A program made the translations under genes and the position numbers. Shown here piece after piece: positions 46,020-55,025 of a stretch of 64,000 bases of DNA. Position 1 is the first letter of the stretch; each line of letters opens with the position of its first letter. Under the pieces are notes generated by a model. That model searched no databases and was not told the origin of the DNA. It saw only the letters and a program-made list of their open reading frames with translations. Source of the DNA: Nitrospira sp. (GTDB lineage Bacteria; Nitrospirota; Nitrospiria; Nitrospirales; Nitrospiraceae); assembly GCA_030123605.1 (NCBI GenBank), contig CP126123.1, forward strand, positions 3,328,001-3,392,000. The letters run 5' to 3'.

Positions 46020-46894
46020 GGCGACACCACCAGGACATCGCAGGTCGATCCGGCCAGGACATGGCGGGTGACGCTGCCTAGAAAAAGTTCCTCGGCCCGC
46101 GACTGGCCCTGTTTGCCGATGACGATGAGATCCGCCGCCTGGGCTTGCGCCTGTGCAAGGATCACGGGAGAGGGATCGCCTCGTTCGACGAGGCAGGCGG
46201 CGCGCTGCGTCCGAGGCAGGCATTCGGTGATCAGTCGGTCGATATGCTCGACGGCGTCCTGGCGCTGCTCGTCGCAGTAGCGTCGGATGGCGTCGTCGGT
46301 CGCTCCGGCGATGCGCAACCTGGCTTCGAAGGGCACGCGAAACGCATGCAGGATGCTGATGTGCGCATGGGGGGCTACCAGGCCGGCCATCGCGAGCGCG
46401 GGCGCTGAATAGGACGAAAAGTCGACGGGCACGATGACCCGCCCATAGGCCCCCTCCGGGGCACGTTTGACGACTAGGGCCGGGCGTCGGCAGGTCCGCA
46501 AGAGGCGCTCGGTCGTCGTCCCAAGCAGGAGATCGCGTAACGGGTTCGTACCCCGCGCCCCGAGGACTAACAAGTCGCCCTCTTCGGCGGCAGCGCGGAT
46601 GGCTGCGATGACCTGACCGGTCGAGGCCTCTTCCTGTGCAATCACCCCGGTCTTTCGGCTGAGAGCGGTTGCTGCTTCCCGAAGTGTGGCACGCGCTTCC
46701 TCGAGCACCGATTCCTCGGCGGCGGTAGATCCTCCCACCAGGTTCCGGAGATCGTCCAGAGAGGATTTGCCGATGACGTACAGCAGCCGGAGCGTGGCCG
46801 TCTGCTCCTTTGCGATGAAGGCGGCGCGTTCGGCGGCGCAACGGGCCTGCTCCGAAAAGTCGAATGCCGCGACGATCGAGGCCAGGGTCTTCAT
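46016..46894 (-). CDS. Tandem universal stress protein (second of pair)
   Basis: A 292-residue protein with two UspA domains. The first (IVAAFDFSEQARCAAERA) ends in LGARGTNPLRDLLLGTTTERLL. The second (VIVPVDFSSYSAPALAMA) ends in IGKQGQSRAEELFLGSVTRHVL. Both keep the glycine-rich nucleotide-binding loop. The ATG at 46894 lies 4 nt after the stop of the CPA2 antiporter gene, so antiporter and two stress proteins form one operon. Stress proteins often adjoin and regulate cation transporters, so a role in ion or pH stress fits. Confidence 0.9.
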   Translation of the reverse strand: MKTLASIVAAFDFSEQARCAAERAAFIAKEQTATLRLLYVIGKSSLDDLRNLVGGSTAAEESVLEEARATLREAATALSRKTGVIAQEEASTGQVIAAIRAAAEEGDLLVLGARGTNPLRDLLLGTTTERLLRTCRRPALVVKRAPEGAYGRVIVPVDFSSYSAPALAMAGLVAPHAHISILHAFRVPFEARLRIAGATDDAIRRYCDEQRQDAVEHIDRLITECLPRTQRAACLVERGDPSPVILAQAQAQAADLIVIGKQGQSRAEELFLGSVTRHVLAGSTCDVLVVSP

Positions 46895-46898
46895 TCGT

Positions 46899-48665
46899 TC
46901 AGTTGGTGACGGTTCCAATGTCGTCCTTACGATCGGCATTCGGTTCGGCAGATGGCTCTGCGGACTTGCCAGATGGGCGCTTGGGATCGACCGAGTTGCG
47001 ATAGCGTTCGGCATACTCGCGAATCCGATCTTTCGGCACAGCGAACCAGTCCAACGCATGGCGGATCAGTGTCACCGACGCTTCGACTTCCGGTTGGATG
47101 ATCTCGGTCGCTCCCACGGCCGCCAGTTTTTCGGCTTCCGTCTGGCCGTGCGCGCGCGCCAGGATGCGTACATGGGGATTGAGGGTGCGGATGCGGCGCA
47201 CAGCCAGCGCGGCAGATTCGATTTCAGGTAAGGCCACCACGATGAGCGACGCGTCCGCCGCGCGGGCTTGCGTCAGCAATTCGTGATGAGAGGCATCTCC
47301 GTACAGGCAGGGAGTGCCCCGAATCTGCAGCCGCCGAATGGTATCCGGATCCCGCTCGATGACGACGTAGGGCAAGCCGAATTCCTCCAGCGCCCTTCCC
47401 AGCGCGTTGCCGATCCCGCCGAAGCCGCACAATACCACGTGCTGGGGAGGAAGGTCGTGCTCACCCGACCACGGCTCCGGGAGGCGGCGCTCCCACGCAA
47501 GGCGGCGTTTGCCCAGCCAGTCCGGGACATACCGCACCAAGGCGGCGTTCAGCAGAATGGTCAGCAATGAGGCGGCGAGCGTGGCATTGTAGACGTCGGC
47601 GCCGACATGTCCTGCCGATTTCGCCACCTGCACCAGGACGAACGAAAATTCCCCGATCTGGGTGAGGCCGATGCCCACCAGGATCGCAACCGATAACGTG
47701 TATCCGAAGAGCCGCACCACGGTCGTCCAGATCACCAACTTTCCTGCGATGATCAAGCCGATCATCGTGCCGAGCAGCGGCAGGTTGTCGAGGATGACGT
47801 GCGGATCGATCAGGATGCCGATGGTTACGAAGAAGAGCGCGACGAACGCATCGCGCAGGGAGATCAAGCGGGCCAATGTCTCATGCCCATATTCGGAACC
47901 GCTGATGAGCAAACCGGCCAGGAACGCGCCCAGCGCGAGCGACAGACCGACCATCTGCGTGACGGCGGCGGCCCCCAGACCGATGGCCAGGGCCACGAGC
48001 AGGAACAGCTCTCGGTTCTGGGTCCTCGCCACTCGCATCAACAGAGGTGGAATGACCCTGGCCGCCAAATAGCTGAAGGGGGCGAGGATCAGCAGAGCCT
48101 TCAGCAAGGCCTGGCCGATCAAGATCAGCCGTCCCGATTCGAATTCACCCAGCGCTGGGACGAGTACGGTCATCGCCACGACGGCCAAATCTTCGACCAG
48201 TGTAATGCCGATCATGACGCGTCCATGGCGGGAGTGCAGCTCCCCACGGTCCAAGAGCAATCGGGCGAGCACCATGGTGCTCGCCATGGAGATGGCCGCT
48301 CCGATCACGATACTTTGTGTCACGGGCCAGCCGAGCAGGTTGCCGACGCCGACCGCGAGGACGATGGAGAGGAGAATGCCGAGGGGACCGCCGACCAGAG
48401 CGACCCATTTGACCCGCATCAGGTCCTTGACCGAAAACTCCAGCCCGATCGAAAACATCAGGAGGATGACGCCGATCTCGGCAAAGAGATCGAACGTATG
48501 CAGGTCCGACACGGAAAGGCCCGGCGTGAAGGGGCTGATGACGATGCCGCCGAGCACATAGCCCAAAATCAAAGGCTGGCGGGCGATCCATGCGAGGGCG
48601 CCGCCTGCAACGGCGGCTAGAAAGACGGTGGCGAGGTCTCGAAAGAATATGGGGTCTGGTTGCAC
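46899..48665 (-). CDS. CPA2 monovalent cation:proton antiporter with RCK domain
   Basis: A 588-residue inner-membrane transporter. About 12-13 spans (1-385) form the Na+/H+ exchanger fold (GYVLGGIVISPFTPG, FSIGLEFSVKDL, LGAFLAGLLISGSEYGHE). A cytosolic RCK/TrkA-N domain follows (about 410-530) with the dinucleotide-binding VVLCGFGGIGNALGRAL. This is the KefB/YbaL architecture, regulated by nucleotides or thiols. The tail after about 550 is charged. Start is GTG 48665. It leads an operon with two universal stress proteins. Confidence 0.93.
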   Translation of the reverse strand: MQPDPIFFRDLATVFLAAVAGGALAWIARQPLILGYVLGGIVISPFTPGLSVSDLHTFDLFAEIGVILLMFSIGLEFSVKDLMRVKWVALVGGPLGILLSIVLAVGVGNLLGWPVTQSIVIGAAISMASTMVLARLLLDRGELHSRHGRVMIGITLVEDLAVVAMTVLVPALGEFESGRLILIGQALLKALLILAPFSYLAARVIPPLLMRVARTQNRELFLLVALAIGLGAAAVTQMVGLSLALGAFLAGLLISGSEYGHETLARLISLRDAFVALFFVTIGILIDPHVILDNLPLLGTMIGLIIAGKLVIWTTVVRLFGYTLSVAILVGIGLTQIGEFSFVLVQVAKSAGHVGADVYNATLAASLLTILLNAALVRYVPDWLGKRRLAWERRLPEPWSGEHDLPPQHVVLCGFGGIGNALGRALEEFGLPYVVIERDPDTIRRLQIRGTPCLYGDASHHELLTQARAADASLIVVALPEIESAALAVRRIRTLNPHVRILARAHGQTEAEKLAAVGATEIIQPEVEASVTLIRHALDWFAVPKDRIREYAERYRNSVDPKRPSGKSAEPSAEPNADRKDDIGTVTN

Positions 48666-49035
48666 AGGGGGCCTATTCTGTAAAAGTGCCTCATGACCGC
48701 AGGAACATCAAACAGGATCGATACCATGGACCAGATGAGGAATAATGTGCCCGACGATCAAAGTCAAATGTCGGCTGCTTCGAGGCGCGGTCGCCTCGCC
48801 GGTCGTCGTGACGGTGCAGGCGACATTCGTAGCCTTCCGTTACAGGCTTTTCGCCCGACTATAACAAGACACCCCCAACCCACGCATCCTCTCCATATCG
48901 CCATCACCGTATGAATAATGCGGGTTGGGCCGCGGCCACATCATACAATCGGACATTTCTACATGGAGAAAAAGAGGACATCTCTATGTTGGGTTGACAA
49001 ACGTCCCTCGCCGGCCTTGATTCGTGTCCGCCGAC
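48666..49035. other. Intergenic stretch with a long imperfect hairpin
   Basis: No gene is supported here; a 73-codon plus-strand frame at 48693 has no recognisable content. The main structure is an inverted repeat pairing CCCAACCCACGCAT (48874-48887) with ATGCGGGTTGGG (48918-48929), with a 2-nt bulge. It lies upstream of a decayed cupin gene. Confidence 0.35.
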
Positions 49036-49329
49036 ATGCGAGATACAAGGCTAGAGGGCCGAGACCGGACGATGGTCCTGGCGAAGTCGGACAAGATGCG
49101 AATCGTGTTGCGGACCCTGCATGCGGGAAGCGAGTGGCCGATGCACAAGGCGGACGGCCAGGTTTCTCTCCAGGTCCTTGAGGGGTAGATCGAATTTTCC
49201 GCCGACGGCCGGACGATCGCGGTGAAGCGGGGGCAACTGCCCGCCCTGGCGGGAGGTGCACCGCACTCGCTGCGGGCCATTGAAGAATCGGCCATTCCGA
49301 TCACGTTGGCCGTCGATCCGGCACGGTAG
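49036..49329 (+). pseudogene. Cupin-domain protein gene interrupted by an in-frame TAG
   Basis: The frame reads RIVLRTLHAGSEWPMHKADG, then a TAG at 49186-49188, and resumes in the same frame with IEFSADGRTIAVKRGQLPAL through APHSLRAIEESAIPITLAV to a second stop at 49327. This is a small cupin beta-barrel of the AraC-like/cupin_2 type split by one nonsense codon. The N-terminus also looks shorter than usual. It ends 8 nt before the glycosyltransferase gene. Confidence 0.65.
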
Positions 49330-49337
49330 GTTCACGG

Positions 49338-51098
49338 ATGGCAGACATGAACGTCCTTCCGACACGATCGGAAACAGACCGGATGCCGAGCATCTGGAGA
49401 TCGGCCTGTGCCGAGCTGTGGGAGAATCCCACCCGCCGCCGGTACCTTGAGATGCTGCTGCTGGCTCTTGCCTGCAGCTGGGCCTATTTTGCCAACCTGC
49501 ACCTGTCGTTATTGGAAGGCAGCGAAGGCCTGTACGCCGGGATCGCGGGTGAGATGGGGCGCAGGAAAGAGTTCTTTGACCTCACCTACCAGGGCGAACC
49601 CTATTTCAACAAGCCGCCCCTGTTTTTCTGGCTGCTCACGTGTTCGACCTCGCTTTGGGGCGACAACGAGATCGCCCTGCGCTTGCCCGGCTCACTCGCT
49701 GCGGTCGGCACCGTTCTGTTGACCTACGTACTGGCCTCCAGGCTGATGTCCTCGACGGCAGGATTCTGGGCGGCCCTCGTCGTCGCCACCAGCCATGTGT
49801 TCCTTTGGTACGGGCGTCGTGTACTCTTCGATTCGACGCTGACCTTTCTCGTGACGCTGGCTTTGTTTGCCTGGGTTCAGGTGCAGTTGTTGGGCCGCAG
49901 CTCACGATGGTATCTGCTCGCGTTCGCCGGTATGGCGCTCGGTGCGATGCTGAAGGAGATGCATGGGTTCTTCCTGCCGTTGCTCGTCATGAGTACCTAT
50001 GCCGTCGTTCAGCGTGATACGCGGATGCTGAAGGATCGATGGTTCTGGGCCGGGCTGGGGCTGGCCGTCGCCATGATGGCGGGATACGCGCAACTGCTCG
50101 GTCCCGGCTACCAGCATCATTTCAACATCGGCAGCGCGATTCGTTCCGTGTGGAACAGCGGCGTTGCCGGTTCGATCGGTGTGGCCAAGGACGGGCACCC
50201 GCTCTATTGGTACCTGGGGATGATGTGGGCCGATTTTTTTCCGTGGTGCGCGCTGTTGCCGTCGGCCCTCCTGTTGCTCTGGACGAAACGGCCGCTCCGG
50301 TCTCATCCGTTCGAGTCGCTGCTTCTCGTGTGGGTGCTCAGTCTGTTCACGGCGTTCAGCCTGGCCACACTCAAACGGGAGCCCTATCTCATGACGATTG
50401 TCCCCGGAATCGGTTTGATGATCGGCTATTTCTATCATCGAACGTTCTCCTCAGCCGCGCCCCCCCGATCGATACCCACGTTGCTGAAGGTGCTGCTGCT
50501 CATCTTGGCGATCGTGTTCGCGGCCGGGATGTTCTTCGGCGCGGCTCCGCTCCGGCGCCGGTGGCTGGTGTCCTCTCCGGTGGTTTCTCCCACATTCATC
50601 GTGATGATCGTCTCTCTGTCGGGGTTGCTCCTGTATGCGGTCGTCACATCCCGCCTGCGCTTCGCGCTCCGCATGGTCGGGGTTCTGGCCGTGGCCTATG
50701 TCGCTCTGCTGGTGAACTACGTATTCCCTGCGATCGATGAAGCCGCGTCGCCGCGGAAGGCCACGGAAGAGATCAAGGCTCTGGCAGGGGAGACTCAACC
50801 GACGCTCTATCAATACATTCCCGGCTGGCCGAAAAACGAGGACGCTGTCTATTACCTCAAGCGGGACAATGTGGTGCCGGATCTGCCGAGTCCGGAGGCG
50901 GTCGCTGAAGTTGTGCATAGGAACGGGACTATCAGGATCATTACCGAAGAAAAACATGCGGTCGCTCTGGAAAGTCGATCGGATCTCGCGACGGAGCGAA
51001 TTCGTGAATTCCGGCAACCGAGCCGCAAGCACCTACTCCTACTGTCCGTGCGGGATCGATCGCGAGTAGAGCCTGCGGCTGTCATGCAACAACCCTGA
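49338..51098 (+). CDS. ArnT/PMT-like (GT39/GT83) glycosyltransferase
   Basis: A 586-residue polytopic membrane enzyme with about 12 spans that uses polyprenyl-phosphate sugars as donors on the periplasmic side. The first periplasmic loop carries EGLYAGIAGEMGRRKEF and LTYQGEPYFNKPPLFFWL, the family's acidic-residue and Lys-Pro-Pro signature. The C-terminal about 130 residues form a soluble domain, as in ArnT. Acceptor could be lipid A, protein or a glycolipid; sequence alone does not decide. Stands alone between a decayed cupin gene and an inverted-repeat element. Confidence 0.88.
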   Translation: MADMNVLPTRSETDRMPSIWRSACAELWENPTRRRYLEMLLLALACSWAYFANLHLSLLEGSEGLYAGIAGEMGRRKEFFDLTYQGEPYFNKPPLFFWLLTCSTSLWGDNEIALRLPGSLAAVGTVLLTYVLASRLMSSTAGFWAALVVATSHVFLWYGRRVLFDSTLTFLVTLALFAWVQVQLLGRSSRWYLLAFAGMALGAMLKEMHGFFLPLLVMSTYAVVQRDTRMLKDRWFWAGLGLAVAMMAGYAQLLGPGYQHHFNIGSAIRSVWNSGVAGSIGVAKDGHPLYWYLGMMWADFFPWCALLPSALLLLWTKRPLRSHPFESLLLVWVLSLFTAFSLATLKREPYLMTIVPGIGLMIGYFYHRTFSSAAPPRSIPTLLKVLLLILAIVFAAGMFFGAAPLRRRWLVSSPVVSPTFIVMIVSLSGLLLYAVVTSRLRFALRMVGVLAVAYVALLVNYVFPAIDEAASPRKATEEIKALAGETQPTLYQYIPGWPKNEDAVYYLKRDNVVPDLPSPEAVAEVVHRNGTIRIITEEKHAVALESRSDLATERIREFRQPSRKHLLLLSVRDRSRVEPAAVMQQP

Positions 51099-51441
51099 GA
51101 AAAGAGAAGCCGGAGCGGCTTAAACGAACCTGTTGCATTCTGCCACAGATCAACCAAGCTCCTCTGGCGCAGTCCTCCCCTGTGGCCTGTCTCGTTTTTT
51201 TCTTCCCGTCCAACTTCTCTCTCCGTCGGAATGTGAAATATCGCCTCTCCTGCAGTGACGGTGGGTCAGGGCTCCATCCTTGCATTTGATCTGTTGTCTG
51301 CCATGCGACGTGAAGGGATAGCCGTTCGGTTTTCTCGACAACGTCTTATATTCGGACTGCTGATCGTGCGCTCGTCGGTGCCGATTTCGACACGAGGACC
51401 GACATGGGGTGGGAAAAGAAATCGAGATAGTCTACGATTTC
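51099..51441. other. Intergenic stretch without a recognisable gene
   Basis: No open frame with plausible codon use, hairpin with T-run or promoter was seen in these about 340 bases between the glycosyltransferase and the inverted-repeat element. Confidence 0.4.
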
Positions 51442-51658
51442 CTAGCCCGCATCATTCACGACCGGTTCGTCGCGAAATCGCGCGATCGCGTCGCGAGACG
51501 GGCGCCCGGAACTGCGAGGACCCGAGGCGTACTTGAACAGGACGTCGAGGGTCTGAACGGCGAGGCCACTCGCGTGGCCGCCGGTAAAGCGCGACCAGAC
51601 TTGTCGCAGCAGCGAGGGCGTGATTCGAGCAGAAGCGGTCGTGAATCATGCGGGCTGG
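51442..51658. repeat. MITE-like inverted-repeat element, family A copy 2
   Basis: A 217-bp element whose left arm (51442-51462) and right arm (51638-51658) match the 21-bp arms at 1927-2044 with a few changes; the right-end CTAG is CTGG here. Read in reverse complement, copy 1 aligns along both ends of this copy, but about 99 bp are extra in the middle (between about 51515 and 51615). It ends 38 nt before the GTG of the next gene and contributes a false upstream ATG. Confidence 0.8.
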
Positions 51659-51695
51659 GTCAACCGAAGATCGGCAGAGAAGGGAGGCAAGGATT

Positions 51696-52853
51696 GTGGC
51701 TCCGTTCATACTCTTCATGTCCATGGGGTGGTGCGCCTTCTCAAGCGTCGCGTTTGCCGATGAGCCTGCTCAACGAACGCCGCTGCGTGAGCGAGCCGTC
51801 TTGCGGGCCGGACAGGTCGTGCAGGGCGATTACTTCGCCTTCGGCCGCCATGTGGAAATCTCCGGGACCGTGAACGGCGACGTCTATGCTGTCGGCGGCA
51901 CCGTCTTGGTGGACGGCACCGTCAACGGGGATTTGATTACGAGTGGGGGAACAATCACCCTGTCCGGCACGGTTTCTCAGGATGCGCGCCTCATGGGCGG
52001 GCAGGTCACGATCAGCGGGATTGTCGGCAGGAACGCGACGGTCGGCGGCGGCGAGGTCCAACTGACGGACTCCGCGCAGGTGCACGAGAACCTGCTGGCG
52101 GGTGGCGGCCACGTGCGACTGGCGGGGCATGTCGGGCGGGATGCGAGGCTCGGCGCCTGGACCGTGACGGTGGCGAATGAGATCGGACGGGACGCGGCCG
52201 TGGCCGCTGAGTCGGTACGGCTCACCTCCAAGGCGATGATCGGAGGAAAGCTCCGGTACTGGAGCGAGGAACCCCCTTCGATCGATGAAGGGGCGATGGT
52301 CCGCGGAGGGGTGACGCATCGTCCGCTGCCGGAGGGATGGGATCTTGAACGGGCCCGCCTGGGTGTCATCGGGGTCCGCGTGATGGCCGCGATCGTCAAT
52401 TTTTTCTCCACCTTGATCTTGGGGTTGGTGCTGCTGCGGATCTATCCGATCTTCACTGCTCGCGTCACGGCGATGATGCGTAAACGGCCCGGCCTGTCGC
52501 TCGGTTGGGGGACGGTTGCGTTGGTGGTCGTTCCCATTGTCGCAGTCGGTTTCCTCGTGACGCTGTTCGCGTTGCCGATCGGAGTCGTCTTGCTTGCGTT
52601 GTACGTGGCGACCTTGTATCTGGCGAGGATCTATGCCGTCACCTGCATCGGACAGCTCCTGTTCCGCCGACCGCCCGACTCGTCGTCGCTCGCAGGTCCC
52701 TTCACGGTAGGGTTGGTGCTCTGTACGCTGCTTTCGCTCATCCCGATCGTCGGGGGCTTGCTGACGTTGCTGACGATCCTGTTCGGGCTGGGCGCGTTGC
52801 TGATGACCAAGCGGGAACTCATTGGGGCCTTGCGGGAACAGAACCAGGTGTAA
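51696..52853 (+). CDS. Bactofilin-like polymer-forming membrane protein
   Basis: About 385 residues: a signal sequence (to VAFADEP, about residue 24) and a right-handed beta-helix-like repeat region (about 40-180). Its repeats (ISGTVNGDVYAVGGTVLVDGTVNGDLI and similar 18-residue-scale units) are typical of bactofilin/polymer-forming proteins. Four hydrophobic spans close the protein (230-370). Being exported or membrane-tethered distinguishes it from cytosolic bactofilins. The GTG at 51696 follows GGGAGG; the longer ATG start at 51648 lies inside the inverted-repeat element. Confidence 0.82.
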   Translation: MAPFILFMSMGWCAFSSVAFADEPAQRTPLRERAVLRAGQVVQGDYFAFGRHVEISGTVNGDVYAVGGTVLVDGTVNGDLITSGGTITLSGTVSQDARLMGGQVTISGIVGRNATVGGGEVQLTDSAQVHENLLAGGGHVRLAGHVGRDARLGAWTVTVANEIGRDAAVAAESVRLTSKAMIGGKLRYWSEEPPSIDEGAMVRGGVTHRPLPEGWDLERARLGVIGVRVMAAIVNFFSTLILGLVLLRIYPIFTARVTAMMRKRPGLSLGWGTVALVVVPIVAVGFLVTLFALPIGVVLLALYVATLYLARIYAVTCIGQLLFRRPPDSSSLAGPFTVGLVLCTLLSLIPIVGGLLTLLTILFGLGALLMTKRELIGALREQNQV

Positions 52854-52948
52854 AGTGCTGTGGGGCGGTGACGACATCGGCTTCAGGGCTCGGCTCGATT
52901 CGACCTGAGAAGCGGAAGCGAGGCGGACGATGAGTCGCAGGGTGGATC

Positions 52949-54070
52949 ATGGATGACGGAACCAGGCAGGCTGCCGTGAGCTTGGTGGAGGGCAGGACGC
53001 TACGTTGCCTGGGGGCCTGGACCCTGTTGGGTGTGGCGCAGGCGGAACGAGTCCTCAAGGCCATGGCCTGGCCCCATAACGGTTCGTTGCGGTTCGATAC
53101 GAGCGGGATCGAATCGTTCGATACGGGCGGGGCGGTCGTTTTGTATCGCGCGTTGACGGAGGCCAAGCGGCAGGGGTGCGAGGTCACGATCGAAGGCCTG
53201 CGGTCGGAGTATGAACAGCTCATGCGTCTGGTGACGGCCAATTGGAGCGCCATCGTGGCGGATGGGGCGCCGCAGCCGAACGGCATCGAACGGCTCGATA
53301 CGTCGATCCGCAACCTGCGCGTCCAGGTCGTCCGCGGCTTGGCGTTTATGGGCGAGAGTGCCGTCGCCCTGGTTCGCCTGTTCGCGGCGCCCGCCAGGAT
53401 GCGCTGGCGCACCTGTCTGTACAGCCTCCGGCTCGACGGCGTCAACGCCTTGCCGATCACCGGCCTCCTGACGTTTCTGATCGGGGTGGTGATTGCCTAT
53501 CAGGGCGCCGAGCAGCTGCGCAAATTCGGCACCAACATTTTCATCGTGGATCTGGTGGGCATTTCTCTGCTGCGCGAAATCGCTCCGCTGATTGCGGCGA
53601 TTTTGATCGCCGGTCGGTCGGGGTCGGCCTATGCCGCGCAGATCGGCACGATGAAGGTGACCGAAGAGCTGGATGCGTTGAAAACGCTCGGCCTGTCGCC
53701 GATCGAGTTGTTGGTGTTGCCGAGGGTGCTGGCCCTGGTCGTGACGCTGCCGCTCCTGACCGTCTATGCCGATGTCCTGGGTGTGTTCGGGGGCATGTTG
53801 ATCGCGTCGAACCAACTGAACGTGAGCTTCGCGGCCTTTCTGGCGCGGTTCGAGGAGGCCGTCGCGCTGCGGCATTTTCTCATCGGGATCGGCAAGGCGC
53901 CCTTCTTCGCCGTCATCATCGCGCTGGTCGGTTGTTACCAGGGGTTTCAGATTCGAGGCGGCGTGGACGACGTGGGACGGCATACGACGATCAGCGTCGT
54001 GCAGAGCATCTTTCTCGTGATCATTTTTGACGCGATCTGCAGCATCCTCTTGAACTGGTGGAGCCTATGA
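52949..54070 (+). CDS. mlaE: MlaE-family ABC permease with fused N-terminal STAS (MlaB-like) domain
   Basis: A 373-residue protein. Residues 1-110 resemble a STAS domain (GSLRFDTSGIESFDTGGAVVLYR), the role played by separate MlaB in Escherichia coli. The rest is a MlaE/TGD1 permease with about five spans and the family segments GVVIAYQGAEQLRKFG, GRSGSAYAAQIGTMKVTEELDAL and LPRVLALVVTLPLL. It moves phospholipids between membranes with MlaF, MlaD and the lipoprotein encoded downstream. It lies first in a four-gene group; the gap to mlaF is 117 nt. Confidence 0.92.
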   Translation: MDDGTRQAAVSLVEGRTLRCLGAWTLLGVAQAERVLKAMAWPHNGSLRFDTSGIESFDTGGAVVLYRALTEAKRQGCEVTIEGLRSEYEQLMRLVTANWSAIVADGAPQPNGIERLDTSIRNLRVQVVRGLAFMGESAVALVRLFAAPARMRWRTCLYSLRLDGVNALPITGLLTFLIGVVIAYQGAEQLRKFGTNIFIVDLVGISLLREIAPLIAAILIAGRSGSAYAAQIGTMKVTEELDALKTLGLSPIELLVLPRVLALVVTLPLLTVYADVLGVFGGMLIASNQLNVSFAAFLARFEEAVALRHFLIGIGKAPFFAVIIALVGCYQGFQIRGGVDDVGRHTTISVVQSIFLVIIFDAICSILLNWWSL

Positions 54071-54187
54071 ACAGGATGTTGAATGGGGTGGGCGGGTAAG
54101 AATGATGATGCGTCGGCTCTTTGCTTGCTGCGGCCTCGCCGGAAACCATGTTGAACATCCCTGGTCACCGAAGACGCGGGCCCTCTC

Positions 54188-55015
54188 ATGAGCGATTCAT
54201 CACCGACTCTTCTCGAGACGGGGCAGGCCGGCTTGCCGGTGATCGAAGTCAGCCATGTCTCGACGCGATTCGGCCGGGCGATCGTACACGAGGATGTGAG
54301 TCTCATAGTCATGCGCGGGGAAGTGTTCGCCATTGCCGGCGGCAACGGCTGCGGAAAGACCACGTTGCTGCGCGAGATCATCGGGTTGCTCACGCCGACA
54401 GACGGCGTCATCCGTTTATTCGGGACGGACAGTCGCGAGCTTCAGGAGTTCGACGGACGCCCCCTGCATCGCCGGTTCGGGGTGATGTTTCAACAAGGCG
54501 CGCTGTTCAGCTCCATGACGTTGGCGGAAAACGTGGCGGCTCCTCTCCGCGAGCATACGCAACTGAGCGCCGAGGTCATTCGAGACATCGTGGCGTTGAA
54601 GATCGCGCTGGTGGGGCTGCCGCAGGACAGCGCGGGCAAATACCCGAACGAACTCAGCGGCGGCATGAGGCGACGTGCGGCGCTGGCCCGCGCCATCGTC
54701 ATGGACCCGGAGCTGTTGTTTCTCGACGAACCGACGGCCGGATTGGATCCGATCATCGCGGACGGATTCGACGAACTGTTGCTCAACCTGAAACGGCTGC
54801 TCGGTTTTACGGTGGTGATGGTGACGCACGATTTGGACACGTTGTGGCGACTGACCGATCGGGTGGCGGTATTGGGGAACGGTCGCGTCCTCGGATTGGG
54901 AACGATGGAAGAACTGGCTCATTCCGACGATCCCGTCGTCCGCGACTATTTCCATGGCCCGCGCGGGCGCGCGGCGCGGTCGCAATATGCCGGGTCGGTC
55001 ATGCGCCGGGACTGA
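54188..55015 (+). CDS. mlaF: MlaF-type ABC transporter ATP-binding protein
   Basis: A 275-residue ATPase driving phospholipid transport. All motifs are intact: Walker A GGNGCGKTTLL, Q-loop MFQQGALF, signature NELSGGMRRR, Walker B LLFLDEPTAGLDP and H-loop VMVTHDLD. This contrasts with the degenerate ATPases in the export operon of this window. A 25-residue N-terminal extension precedes the usual family start, so the start near 54188 could be a little long. The next gene starts 10 nt downstream. Confidence 0.95.
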   Translation: MSDSSPTLLETGQAGLPVIEVSHVSTRFGRAIVHEDVSLIVMRGEVFAIAGGNGCGKTTLLREIIGLLTPTDGVIRLFGTDSRELQEFDGRPLHRRFGVMFQQGALFSSMTLAENVAAPLREHTQLSAEVIRDIVALKIALVGLPQDSAGKYPNELSGGMRRRAALARAIVMDPELLFLDEPTAGLDPIIADGFDELLLNLKRLLGFTVVMVTHDLDTLWRLTDRVAVLGNGRVLGLGTMEELAHSDDPVVRDYFHGPRGRAARSQYAGSVMRRD

Positions 55016-55025
55016 GAGGTGACTG

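Noticed and set aside
46020-46841. N-terminal extension of the second stress-protein frame
   Set aside because: Translation upstream of GTG 46019 is antigenic-looking Arg/Gly-rich shadow of the first stress-protein gene.
48693-48914. 73-codon plus-strand frame after the antiporter gene
   Set aside because: No ribosome site and no similarity recognised; likely random.
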